From NCBI GenBank assembly GCA_003171235.1, contig PMYM01000230.1, positions 1 to 8,212 on the forward strand: a DNA stretch of 8,212 nt, read 5' to 3'. The DNA comes from Phycisphaerales bacterium. Lineage in GTDB: Bacteria; Planctomycetota; Phycisphaerae; SM23-33. The position numbers were made by a program, and so were the translations under genes. The notes beneath the pieces are model-generated. The model was not told the DNA's origin, ran no database searches, and saw only the letters and a list, made by a program, of their open reading frames with translations. Positions 1-5,765 of this stretch are shown here, piece after piece (within the stretch, counting starts at the first letter, position 1; each line of letters opens with the position of its first letter).

Positions 1-1793
1 TGGGCAACCCGCTGGTGTTCTGCGGCACGGTGGGGCTCATTCCGCGCGACAAGTGCTTCAAGCATCCCGCCGCCGGCGACGCCGTGGTGGTGGTCGGCGG
101 CCGCACCGGGCGAGACGGCATCCACGGAGCGACTTTTTCCTCCGGCGAACTGACCCACGAGCACGAGACCGAGTTTTCCGGCGCGGTGCAGATCGGCAAC
201 GCCATCACCGAAAAGAAAATGCTCGACACCATCCTCCAGGCCCGCGACCTGGGCCTCTACAGCGCCATCACCGACTGCGGCGCGGGCGGGCTTTCCAGCG
301 CCGTGGGCGAAATGGGCCAGAAGCTGGGGGCCGCGGTGCACCTGGACCGCGTGCCGCTCAAGTACGCCGGCCTGCGCCACGACGAAATCTGGATCAGCGA
401 GGCCCAGGAGCGCATGCTGCTCTCGGTGCCGCGGGAGAATCTCGATCGCATCCTTAAGCTTTTCGCGGCCGAGGATGTCGAGGCCACGGTCATCGGCCAG
501 TTCGGCGCTTCTGGTGGCACAGGTTTTCAACCTGTGCAAGAAGGAACAGGTTGCAAACCTGTTCCACCAGAGAAAGCCGGCCCCGCCACCCTGCGGCTGT
601 TCTACCAGGACCAGCTCGTGGCCGAGTTGGACATGGAATTCCTGCACGAGGGTCTGCCCCGCCCGACCAAGGAGGCCCTCTGGGCCCCCGCCAGGCAGCG
701 CACCCCGCGCCCCCGCCCCAAGAACGACTACACCCGCACCCTGCTGAAGATCCTCTCCCTGCCCAACGTCGCCAGCAAGGAATGGATCATCCGCCAGTAC
801 GACCACGAGGTGCAGGGCCAGACGGTCGTCAAGCCGCTGGTGGGCGTCGCCGGCGACGGCCCGGGCGACGCCGCCGTGCTCCGCCCCCTCTACGGCCGGA
901 GCAAGGGCCTGGTGATTTCATGCGGCATGAACACGCGCCTGGGCGAATTGGACCCGTACCAGTCGGCCCTGCACGCCATCGACGAGGCCCTGCGCAACTG
1001 CGTGGCCGTCGGGGGCGACCTGGAGCGCACCGCCATCCTGGACAACTTCTGCTGGGGCAACTGCAACAAGCCCGACCGCATGGGGGCGCTGGTGCAGTCG
1101 GCCAAGGCCTGCCACGACGGCGCCCTGGCCTACGGCACGCCCTTCATCAGCGGCAAGGACTCGCTCAACAACGAATTCGTCACCGACGACGGGCGGACCA
1201 TCGCCATCCCGCCGACGCTGTTGATCTCGGCCATCAGCGTGATCGACGACGTGGCCCGCTGCGTCACCGCCGACGCCAAACAGGCGGGCAACCTGCTCTA
1301 CCTGGTCGGCGCCACCACCGCCCAATTTGGCGGCAGCCATTTCCTGCTGGCTGAAGGCAAGCCCAGCGGCACCGATCTGCCGCCGGTGGATCCGGCGGCC
1401 AACCGGGCGGTTATGCGGGCGGTGCAGCAGGCCATCGCGCGGGGCGCCGTCCGCGCCTGCCACGACCTTTCCGAGGGCGGCCTGGCCGTGGCGGCGGCGG
1501 AGATGGCATTCTCCGGCGGCCTGGGCATTCAACTGGACCTCTCGGCCCTGCAGGCCCGCAACCTGCCCGTGGCCGCCTTGCTCTTTGCCGAGAACGCCGG
1601 CCGGTTCCTCCTGGAAGTCCCGCCGGGCAAGGTAGATTTGCTGGAAGAGTCCCTGGCCGGCCAGCCGCACGCCCGCCTGGGGGCCGTCAACGATACCGCT
1701 CGGCTGAGCATCGCCGCCGCCGGCAATACGGTTATCGACGTGGAGATCGCCCGGGCCAAGTCGGCCTGGCAGAAGACCTTTGGCCGGTTCTGA
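1..1793 (+). CDS. purL: Phosphoribosylformylglycinamidine synthase, PurL subunit (5' end missing)
   Basis: PurL is the synthetase subunit of FGAM synthase. It converts FGAR, ATP and glutamine-derived ammonia to FGAM in the fourth step of purine synthesis, in the cytoplasm. The gene enters from the left edge (first whole codon at base 3) and ends at TGA 1791-1793. About 597 residues are present; roughly the first 200 of a small-type PurL, or more of a PurS-fused form, are missing. Conserved AIRS/PurL features are visible: GRDGIHGATFSS (about bases 108-143), DCGAGGLSSAVGEMG (273-317), TRLGELDPYQSALHAIDEAL (about 930-990), FISGKDSLNNEF (1142-1178) and CHDLSEGGLAVAAAEMAFSG (1458-1517). These cover the end of the first and all of the second half of the pseudo-duplicated fold. 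An in-frame repeat at 510-571 adds about 21 residues between the core sequence VIGQF and TLRLFY. purQ follows 82 bases after the stop. Confidence 0.96.
   Translation, partial: GNPLVFCGTVGLIPRDKCFKHPAAGDAVVVVGGRTGRDGIHGATFSSGELTHEHETEFSGAVQIGNAITEKKMLDTILQARDLGLYSAITDCGAGGLSSAVGEMGQKLGAAVHLDRVPLKYAGLRHDEIWISEAQERMLLSVPRENLDRILKLFAAEDVEATVIGQFGASGGTGFQPVQEGTGCKPVPPEKAGPATLRLFYQDQLVAELDMEFLHEGLPRPTKEALWAPARQRTPRPRPKNDYTRTLLKILSLPNVASKEWIIRQYDHEVQGQTVVKPLVGVAGDGPGDAAVLRPLYGRSKGLVISCGMNTRLGELDPYQSALHAIDEALRNCVAVGGDLERTAILDNFCWGNCNKPDRMGALVQSAKACHDGALAYGTPFISGKDSLNNEFVTDDGRTIAIPPTLLISAISVIDDVARCVTADAKQAGNLLYLVGATTAQFGGSHFLLAEGKPSGTDLPPVDPAANRAVMRAVQQAIARGAVRACHDLSEGGLAVAAAEMAFSGGLGIQLDLSALQARNLPVAALLFAENAGRFLLEVPPGKVDLLEESLAGQPHARLGAVNDTARLSIAAAGNTVIDVEIARAKSAWQKTFGRF
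510..571. repeat. Palindromic repeat inserted in frame inside purL
   Basis: This is a compound palindrome. Outer arms TCTGGTGG (510-517) and CCACCAGA (564-571) enclose two consecutive hairpins: GCACAGGTT/AACCTGTGC (517-525 with 529-537, 3-base loop) and GGAACAGGTT/AACCTGTTCC (543-552 with 556-565, 3-base loop). As RNA it could fold as a three-way junction. It is read through in the purL frame, giving a low-complexity peptide with the paired motifs TGFQPV and TGCKPV. It is AT-richer than the surrounding purL sequence. Its position between two normally adjacent PurL segments supports an insertion that became coding, comparable in principle to Rickettsia palindromic elements. The family assignment is inferred. 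Confidence 0.85.
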
Positions 1794-1826
1794 TCCGATG
1801 AGACTGAATTCGATTGCTTAGGCAAA

Positions 1827-1857
1827 CCTGCAGTCTGCACCCTGAAGCCTGCAGTCT
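1827..1857. repeat. Short direct repeat in the purL-purQ gap
   Basis: CCTGCAGTCT occurs at 1827-1836 and again at 1848-1857, 21 bases apart, with the related CCTGAAG between them (1841-1847). The pair fills most of the 82-base gap between the purL stop and the purQ start. No promoter or terminator is evident there, so purL and purQ are probably co-transcribed. Confidence 0.6.
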
Positions 1858-1875
1858 TGGTTGGTAAGGATGACT

Positions 1876-2637
1876 ATGCAACCCAAGGCCCTGGTATTGC
1901 GAGCGGCGGGAACCAACTGCGACCGGGAGTCTCAGTACGCCCTGGAACTGGCGGGCTTCGCCGCCAAGACGATGCACGTTTTCCGCCTGATGGAGCAGCC
2001 GGCCCTGCTGGATAACTGCCAACTGCTGATGATTCCCGGCGGCTTTTCCTACGGCGACGACGTGGCGGCCGGCAAGATCCTGGCCAACCAGATGATCTAC
2101 CGCCTGGCTGAGCCGCTCAACCGGTTTGTGGAGCAGGGCAAGCTGGTGCTGGGCGTGTGCAACGGCTTTCAGGTGCTCATCAAGAGCGGGCTATTGCCCT
2201 GGGGGCAAGTGGACGCCGCCCGGGCCAATCGCGACGCCACGCTGGCCTGGAACGACAGCGGGCGGTTCATCGACCGCTGGGTCCGCCTGCGGGCCGACAG
2301 CGACCGCTGCGCATTCCTGCCCAAGGGCTTCGAGCTGGACCTGCCCATCGCCCACGGCGAGGGCAAGTTCGTCCCGGCCAAGAAGTCCGTGCTGCAGAAG
2401 CTCAAGTCCCAGGACCAGGTGGCCCTGCGCTACGCCGGGGACAATCCCAACGGCAGCATCGACGACATCGCCGGCATCTGCGACCCCACCGGCAGGGTCT
2501 TGGGCCTGATGCCTCACCCCGAGCGATTCGTGGAGATCGTGCAACATCCGCAGTGGACCCGCGGCCAGGTCACCCAGCCCCAAGGCTTGGCGGTCTTCCA
2601 AAACGCGGCCAAGTACTTCACTTCGCGAAGTGGTTAA
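1876..2637 (+). CDS. purQ: Phosphoribosylformylglycinamidine synthase, PurQ glutaminase subunit
   Basis: PurQ is the class I glutamine amidotransferase that releases ammonia from glutamine and passes it to PurL in the FGAM synthase complex. The chosen start gives 253 residues. The N-terminus contains LVLRAAGTNCDRE, the usual opening of PurQ. GGFSYGDDVAAGKILA follows, then the nucleophile elbow LGVCNGFQ with catalytic Cys95, and MPHPER with catalytic His214 and Glu216. ATG 1876 is preferred because AAGGA (1866-1870) lies 5 bases upstream. ATG 1870 and TTG 1861 in the same frame would add 2 or 5 residues. The last codons and the TAA (2635-2637) run into the octamer tract beginning at 2632, so the final residues TSRSG may come from repeat sequence and not from the ancestral gene end. 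A perfect 14-bp palindrome, CACTTCGCGAAGTG, overlaps the 3' end at 2619-2632. Confidence 0.96.
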   Translation: MQPKALVLRAAGTNCDRESQYALELAGFAAKTMHVFRLMEQPALLDNCQLLMIPGGFSYGDDVAAGKILANQMIYRLAEPLNRFVEQGKLVLGVCNGFQVLIKSGLLPWGQVDAARANRDATLAWNDSGRFIDRWVRLRADSDRCAFLPKGFELDLPIAHGEGKFVPAKKSVLQKLKSQDQVALRYAGDNPNGSIDDIAGICDPTGRVLGLMPHPERFVEIVQHPQWTRGQVTQPQGLAVFQNAAKYFTSRSG

Positions 2638-2658
2638 TCGGTTAATTGGTTAATTGGT
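2632..2658. repeat. Octamer tandem tract (GGTTAATT type), left side
   Basis: The tract is GGTTAATC (2632-2639), GGTTAATT (2640-2647), GGTTAATT (2648-2655) and a partial GGT. It starts inside the final codons of purQ and supplies the stop codon. The 12-mer TAATCGGTTAAT (2635-2646) recurs exactly, in inverted orientation, at 3371-3382. Confidence 0.8.
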
Positions 2659-2661
2659 AGG

Positions 2662-2790
2662 GCGTGCAACTTAGTCCCGGTACGCCGGGACGCGTTGCAC
2701 GCGCAATCCCCTTCGGGTGCCATGCCCTTACGCCACGGCGTAGCCTTCGGCGAAGCCGGGCGGAAGGGCATGTTCCTGGGTGGCATGGCA
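2662..2790. repeat. Nested palindromic repeats downstream of purQ
   Basis: There are two adjacent compound palindromes. In the first, GCGTGCAAC (2662-2670) pairs with GTTGCACGC (2694-2702) and encloses GTCCCGG/CCGGGAC (2674-2680 with 2685-2691). In the second, CATGCCCTT (2721-2729) pairs with AAGGGCATG (2764-2772) around an inner CTTCG/CGAAG hairpin, and TGCCATG (2718-2724) can alternatively pair with CATGGCA (2784-2790). No T-run follows either one, so they look like interspersed palindromic elements and not simple intrinsic terminators, although they could still stabilise or end the purQ transcript. The segment 2638-2818 holds no credible gene. Confidence 0.7.
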
Positions 2791-2818
2791 GCCGCTAGCA
2801 TCAGGTCGGCGAAGGTAT

Positions 2819-3202
2819 TCACCTCTTGCCGTTGGGTTCACTCGAGTTTGATTTTGCCTTGGGAAACGGGCGTAACGATTCTGGCAACGGCAATGATTTA
2901 GGAGCGTCACCAGTCAATCCATAGACTTCAACGCCAGCCAAAACGCCACTCAACTCGAAAACGAAGATGCCGCTTAGATCGTCATCAGGTCCGAAGATAA
3001 AATCAGCAACAGGATGGTATTTCCCCGACGGCTCCGGAAGCCCTTGAATCGAAAGATTGAAACTTGCGCAGCCACATGCGCAGCGCCAAGGAGTAACCTG
3101 TGCCTTCTCCAACTGCGATAAAAAGGCTTCCGCTTCTGGCCCCCCGTGTTCAAGCATCCAGCGAACAAGATGCATTTCGGTTGCCGTGAGTTCGCGATTC
3201 AT
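2819..3202 (-). CDS. Conserved-looking hypothetical protein with CACGC cysteine cluster, 127 aa
   Basis: I do not recognise a named function. The product is soluble-looking, with no signal peptide or membrane segment. An N-terminal part with helical character (MNRELTATEMHLVRWMLEHG, then EAEAFLSQLEKAQV) leads to WRCACGCASFNLSI with Cys41, Cys43 and Cys45, a possible metal or disulfide site. A beta-rich, acidic part follows (ADFIFGPDDDLSGIFVFE, then LAGVEVYGLTGD), and a Pro/Lys/Ser-rich tail. The pattern of residues resembles a real folded protein and not a reading-frame shadow, and no convincing alternative gene lies opposite. Only a weak Shine-Dalgarno (GGATGA, about 11 bases upstream) precedes the ATG. 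Base composition is close to half G+C by eye, clearly lower than purL, purQ and the genes to the right, which suggests recent acquisition. It could be translated with the small ORF 31 bases upstream. Confidence 0.75.
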   Translation of the reverse strand: MNRELTATEMHLVRWMLEHGGPEAEAFLSQLEKAQVTPWRCACGCASFNLSIQGLPEPSGKYHPVADFIFGPDDDLSGIFVFELSGVLAGVEVYGLTGDAPKSLPLPESLRPFPKAKSNSSEPNGKR

Positions 3203-3233
3203 ACGGCTATTTCATCCGGTTTCTTGTAGTTGT

Positions 3234-3305
3234 CTAAAGTGTACCTGCTATACCACTGACCACGAGCAGAATGATCGCAAGCCGGCGTGGACGAAGCAAA
3301 CCCAT
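3234..3305 (-). CDS. Small ORF, 23 aa, one hydrophobic segment
   Basis: This ORF starts at ATG (complement of 3303-3305) and stops at TAG (complement of 3234-3236). The product begins MGLLRPRRLAIILLVV and ends SGIAGTL: a basic N-terminal stretch followed by a hydrophobic run, like a tiny single-pass membrane peptide or a bare signal sequence. A strong Shine-Dalgarno, AAAGGA (complement of 3311-3316), lies 5 bases upstream, much better than that of the next gene. It reads in the same direction as the 127-residue gene and ends 31 bases before it. It could be a real small membrane protein, a leader peptide, or the remnant of an exported protein cut short by the TAG. The reading after TAG meets another stop nine codons on. 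No homology was checked. Confidence 0.4.
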   Translation of the reverse strand: MGLLRPRRLAIILLVVSGIAGTL

Positions 3306-3336
3306 ATGTGTCCTTTGCTCAGAACGGCCACTCGCT

Positions 3337-3385
3337 CCAATTAACCAGTCAACCAGTCAATCAATCAACCATTAACCGATTATCC
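3337..3385. repeat. Octamer tandem tract, right side, inverted relative to the left tract
   Basis: On the plus strand this is CCAATTAA (3337-3344), CCAGTCAA twice (3345-3360), TCAATCAA (3361-3368), CCATTAA (3369-3375) and CCGATTAT (3376-3383), then CC. In reverse complement it is a degenerate GGTTAATT/GGTTGACT tract that shares the exact 12-mer TAATCGGTTAAT with the left tract. It ends 4 bases before the reverse-strand stop codon of the AMMECR1 gene, so both tracts abut gene 3' ends. Confidence 0.75.
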
Positions 3386-3389
3386 TGCC

Positions 3390-3959
3390 TCACCCCTCCG
3401 CTTCCCCAAACCTTTCACTTGTGAACACCAGCACCTGCGTGCCGTCCTGCCGCCACGCGTCGGGGCTCATGCCCGCTTTGCCGGCGCAGCACTGGGAGAG
3501 GAACTCCTCCTTGCTCCAGCCGGTCTCGGTGGCCACCTCCGGCAGGAAGCATCCGGCCGAGTGGCCGCGGACAATGTAGATGCCGTGCACGCCCAACTCG
3601 ATGTCCAGCGGGTTGGCGATCGGCGTCAGCTCCGAGAGCACCGAGATGTGAACGTTCAACCGGCCAAGTTCGCCGGGGGTGATGGGGTCCTGCACGAAGC
3701 GGGGGTCTTGGCAGGCGGCTACAGCCATTTCGATGACCTGGGCGGCCAAGGGTTTGACGGGATGAAAGGTGCCGATGCAGCCGCGCAACCGCCCGCGGTT
3801 GGTCAGGGTCACGAAGCAGCCGCGACGCTGGGCCAGTTCGGCGTCGGTGGTGAAGGGTTGCACCGCGCCCGAACCGGTGACTTCGACGGTGACGGCCTGG
3901 CGGGCCAACGCCAGCAGCAAGGCCCGTTGCTGATCGGCAAGTGTCATGGGACCCATCAT
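3390..3959 (-). CDS. amrA: AMMECR1-domain protein, AmmeMemoRadiSam system protein A
   Basis: The product of up to 189 residues is a single AMMECR1 domain over its full length. The family signatures are RGCFVTLTNRGRLRGCIGTF (residues 46-65, with the invariant LRGCIG), AACQDPRF (81-88), LNVHISVLSEL (101-111), GVHGIYIVRG (123-132) and ETGWSKEEFLSQCC (145-158). Homologs occur with a Memo-like protein and a radical SAM protein in the AmmeMemoRadiSam set. Neither partner is in this window, and the biochemical role is not settled. The start is ambiguous: ATGs lie at 3959, 3956 and 3947. AAGG (complement of 3961-3964) is only 1-4 bases from the first two. The third gives the natural-looking MTLADQQRALLLALAR and could be leaderless if the promoter described at 3955-3985 is used. 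The gene is divergent from the oxidoreductase at 4024. Confidence 0.92.
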   Translation of the reverse strand: MMGPMTLADQQRALLLALARQAVTVEVTGSGAVQPFTTDAELAQRRGCFVTLTNRGRLRGCIGTFHPVKPLAAQVIEMAVAACQDPRFVQDPITPGELGRLNVHISVLSELTPIANPLDIELGVHGIYIVRGHSAGCFLPEVATETGWSKEEFLSQCCAGKAGMSPDAWRQDGTQVLVFTSERFGEAEG

Positions 3960-4005
3960 ACCTTAGGCCACGCCGGCCATGTCAAGCAGACATCGGCCCT
4001 ATACT
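3955..4005. promoter_or_regulatory. Divergent promoter region between amrA and the oxidoreductase gene
   Basis: For the reverse strand, TTGACA (complement of 3980-3985) and TATGAT (complement of 3955-3960) are separated by 19 bases, a little longer than the ideal 17. Transcription would begin close to the ATG at 3947. For the forward strand, TATACT (4000-4005) is a fair -10 box but has no good -35. The two promoters would share about 50 bp. Assignment is by consensus inspection only. Confidence 0.35.
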
Positions 4006-4023
4006 TGGGCAGGAGACAAGGCC

Positions 4024-5271
4024 ATGAAAACCTGCAAGTATCTCATCGTCGGGGCCGGGCTGGGCGGGCACCAGGCCGCCGCGGGCATTCGCAAGCTGGA
4101 CAAGCAGGGGGAGATCCTGCTGGTGGGGCAGGAGCCGCACCGGCCATACAACCGCCCGCCCTTGACCAAGGAGTACATGCAGGGAAAAAAGCCGCTGGAG
4201 AAGGCCTTCTGCGAGGGCGCGGACTTCTACGCCGCCAACGGCATCGAGTTGCTGGCCGGCAGGTCGGTCAGCCGGCTGGACGCCGCCGGCAGTCTGGCCC
4301 GGCTGGATGACGGCCTGGAGGTCCGCTTCCAGAAGTGCATCTACGCCACCGGTGGAAGGCCGGTGCAGATGGACATACCGGGCACGGGCCACCCCGGAGT
4401 GTTCTACTTCCGCACGATGGATGACGCCGTGGCCGTCTCGGCCGCCGCCGATTCCGCCGCCGGCGTGGCGGTGGTGGGGGGAGGCTTCATCGGCATGGAA
4501 CTGGCCTCGTCCCTGACCCAGCGCGGCCGGCAGGTGCACGTCATCGACAGCGGCCCGTATGTCTGGCGGCGGTTCGCCGACCGGCAGTTGTCGGAGTACG
4601 TAATGAACTGCTGCGCCGCCCGGGGGGTGAAGTTCCACACCGGCCAGCGGGCCGGCGAGGTGCGGCTGTCCGGCGGCAAGGCCGTCGGGCTGACCACCTC
4701 GGCAGGGGAGCAGATCGACGCCGACCTGGTCATAATCGCCGCCGGCATCGTGCCCAACGTGGAACTGGCGCGGCAGGCGGGGCTGGCGTGCGAGAACGGC
4801 GTGCTGGTCAACGACCGCATGCAGAGCAGCAACGCCGGCATCTACGCCGTGGGCGACGTGGCCAACTACCCCGACCCGCTCTTCCACAAACGCCGCCGCG
4901 TCGAGCACTGGGGCCAGGCCGACTATACCGGCGATCTGGCCGGGCGGAACGCCGCCGGGGCGGACGAGCCCTACAACCTGCTCTCCTACGTCTGGTCGGA
5001 CATCTTCGAGCTGCACCTGGAATTCGCCGGCATGGAGCTCGACTACGACCGCCTGCTGGTCCGCGGGCAGATGCAGGAAAACCGCTTCGCCCTGCTCCAC
5101 CTCAAGCAGGACCGCCTGACTGCCTACTACTCCGTTAACCTGCCCAAGGCCGACTACCGGGCCATGGGCAAACTGATCGAGAAGCAGGTTGACCTTTCAA
5201 GCCGCCAGGCCGAACTGGCCAATCCGGCCTTTGCCCTGGAGGAATTGACCGCCGCCCCCGCCGGGCGGTGA
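4024..5271 (+). CDS. FAD-dependent NAD(P) oxidoreductase, ferredoxin-reductase type
   Basis: This 415-residue flavoprotein belongs to the pyridine nucleotide-disulfide oxidoreductase superfamily, closest in pattern to ferredoxin/rubredoxin reductases and AIF-like proteins. It would move electrons between NAD(P)H and a small redox protein in the cytoplasm. An N-terminal FAD Rossmann motif VGAGLGGHQAA (9-19) is followed by RPYNRPPLTKEY (40-51), typical of the ferredoxin-reductase branch. Next come YATGGRP (107-113), the NAD(P) motif VVGGGFIGMELA (150-161), the second FAD motif GIYAVGDVA (272-280) and EHWGQADYTG (294-303). The C-terminal reductase domain covers about 320-400. No CxxxxC redox-active disulfide is seen near the N-terminus, which argues against a thioredoxin or lipoamide reductase. 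ATG 4024 is chosen because AGGAG (4011-4015) lies 8 bases upstream. No ferredoxin, rubredoxin or oxygenase gene adjoins, so the partner is unknown. Confidence 0.93.
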   Translation: MKTCKYLIVGAGLGGHQAAAGIRKLDKQGEILLVGQEPHRPYNRPPLTKEYMQGKKPLEKAFCEGADFYAANGIELLAGRSVSRLDAAGSLARLDDGLEVRFQKCIYATGGRPVQMDIPGTGHPGVFYFRTMDDAVAVSAAADSAAGVAVVGGGFIGMELASSLTQRGRQVHVIDSGPYVWRRFADRQLSEYVMNCCAARGVKFHTGQRAGEVRLSGGKAVGLTTSAGEQIDADLVIIAAGIVPNVELARQAGLACENGVLVNDRMQSSNAGIYAVGDVANYPDPLFHKRRRVEHWGQADYTGDLAGRNAAGADEPYNLLSYVWSDIFELHLEFAGMELDYDRLLVRGQMQENRFALLHLKQDRLTAYYSVNLPKADYRAMGKLIEKQVDLSSRQAELANPAFALEELTAAPAGR

Positions 5272-5300
5272 GGGCCGCGAGCGGCCGAAGTTGTGCTCCC

Positions 5301-5330
5301 AAAGCAAGAGGACGCAAAGCAAGAGGACGC
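5301..5330. repeat. Perfect 15-bp tandem duplication
   Basis: AAAGCAAGAGGACGC occurs twice in a row, at 5301-5315 and 5316-5330. The second copy forms the left arm of the terminator-like hairpin beginning at 5325, so the duplication also creates an alternative left arm. Confidence 0.85.
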
Positions 5331-5352
5331 GACGGAGTCTTCCGCCGCGTCC
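5325..5352. terminator. Terminator-like hairpin between convergent genes
   Basis: GGACGCGACGGA (5325-5336) pairs with TCCGCCGCGTCC (5341-5352), 11 of 12 pairs with a 4-base loop, followed on the plus strand by CTTGTTT. It lies between the convergent oxidoreductase (stop at 5271) and the RRM gene (stop at 5418). The T-run is weak. Confidence 0.5.
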
Positions 5353-5364
5353 CTTGTTTCGGCA

Positions 5365-5405
5365 GACGCCAGGCGGCGGGGTTAGCGCCGTGGGCGTCGG
5401 GTTTT
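5365..5405 (+). terminator. Second hairpin with short T-run
   Basis: GACGCC (5365-5370) pairs with GGCGTC (5393-5398), enclosing CGGCG/CGCCG (5374-5378 with 5386-5390), followed by GGG and four T (5402-5405). It could back up the preceding hairpin for forward transcription from the oxidoreductase gene. It also lies just beyond the RRM stop codon on the other strand. Confidence 0.4.
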
Positions 5406-5417
5406 CTGGGGTCCGGT

Positions 5418-5765
5418 CTAGTACCGGCCGCCGCGACCGCCGCGGCCGCCGCCACCACCACCACCGCCGCCGCCGCCGCCACCGAAGCCGCCGCGATCGC
5501 CACCACGGGGACGATCCTCGCGCGGACGGGCTTCGTTGACCGTCAACGGCCTGCCTCCGTAGTCTTGCCCATGCAGGGCGGTGACCGCAGCCTGCGCCTC
5601 GGTGTCATTGGACATTTCCACGAAGCCGAAGCCTTTGCTTCGACCGGTGGCCCGGTCCTCGATCACCTGAGCGCTGGTCACAGCGCCGTGCTGAGCGAAG
5701 AGTTGCTGCAGGTCGTCGCTCGTCACATTGTAAGCCAGATTCCCAACAAACAGTTTCTTTGCCAT
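5418..5765 (-). CDS. Glycine-rich RRM RNA-binding protein
   Basis: The 115-residue product is a single RRM followed by a Gly/Arg tail, like bacterial cold-inducible RNA-binding proteins (Rbp type) found in cyanobacteria and planctomycetes. It probably binds single-stranded RNA in the cytoplasm. RNP2 is LFVGNLAYNV (residues 5-14) and RNP1 is KGFGFVEM (44-51). The fold runs to about residue 79. The tail starts at PREDRPRGGDRGG and holds 13 consecutive glycines (95-107), ending RGGRGGRY. Arg-Gly-Gly tails in related proteins aid RNA binding and may self-associate. ATG 5765 is chosen because AGGAG (complement of 5772-5776) lies 6 bases upstream and the RRM begins directly after MAKK. Reading upstream to 5957 gives no RRM-like sequence. 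The leader of about 150 bases suggests post-transcriptional control. The glycine run is encoded by GGN codons and is prone to length change. Confidence 0.95.
   Translation of the reverse strand: MAKKLFVGNLAYNVTSDDLQQLFAQHGAVTSAQVIEDRATGRSKGFGFVEMSNDTEAQAAVTALHGQDYGGRPLTVNEARPREDRPRGGDRGGFGGGGGGGGGGGGGRGGRGGRY

Noticed and set aside
551..1670. Other long open frames on both strands over purL (for example 551-1354 forward, 918-1670 reverse)
   Set aside because: Arg/Pro/Gly-rich or motif-free translations overlap well-conserved PurL sequence.
2695..2901. Forward open frame of 68 codons downstream of purQ
   Set aside because: It is a translation of the palindromic repeats running into the antisense of the 127-residue gene; no ribosome binding site or family pattern.
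3337..3385. Promoter with TTGACT -35 boxes in the octamer tract for the small ORF
   Set aside because: TTGACT recurs only because of the repeat, and no acceptable -10 hexamer lies 16-18 bases downstream of any copy.
3982..5100. Long reverse-strand open frame opposite the oxidoreductase gene
   Set aside because: Its translation is His/Gly/Ala-rich without family motifs, while the forward frame has clear FAD and NAD motifs. It is a by-product of GC-rich codons.
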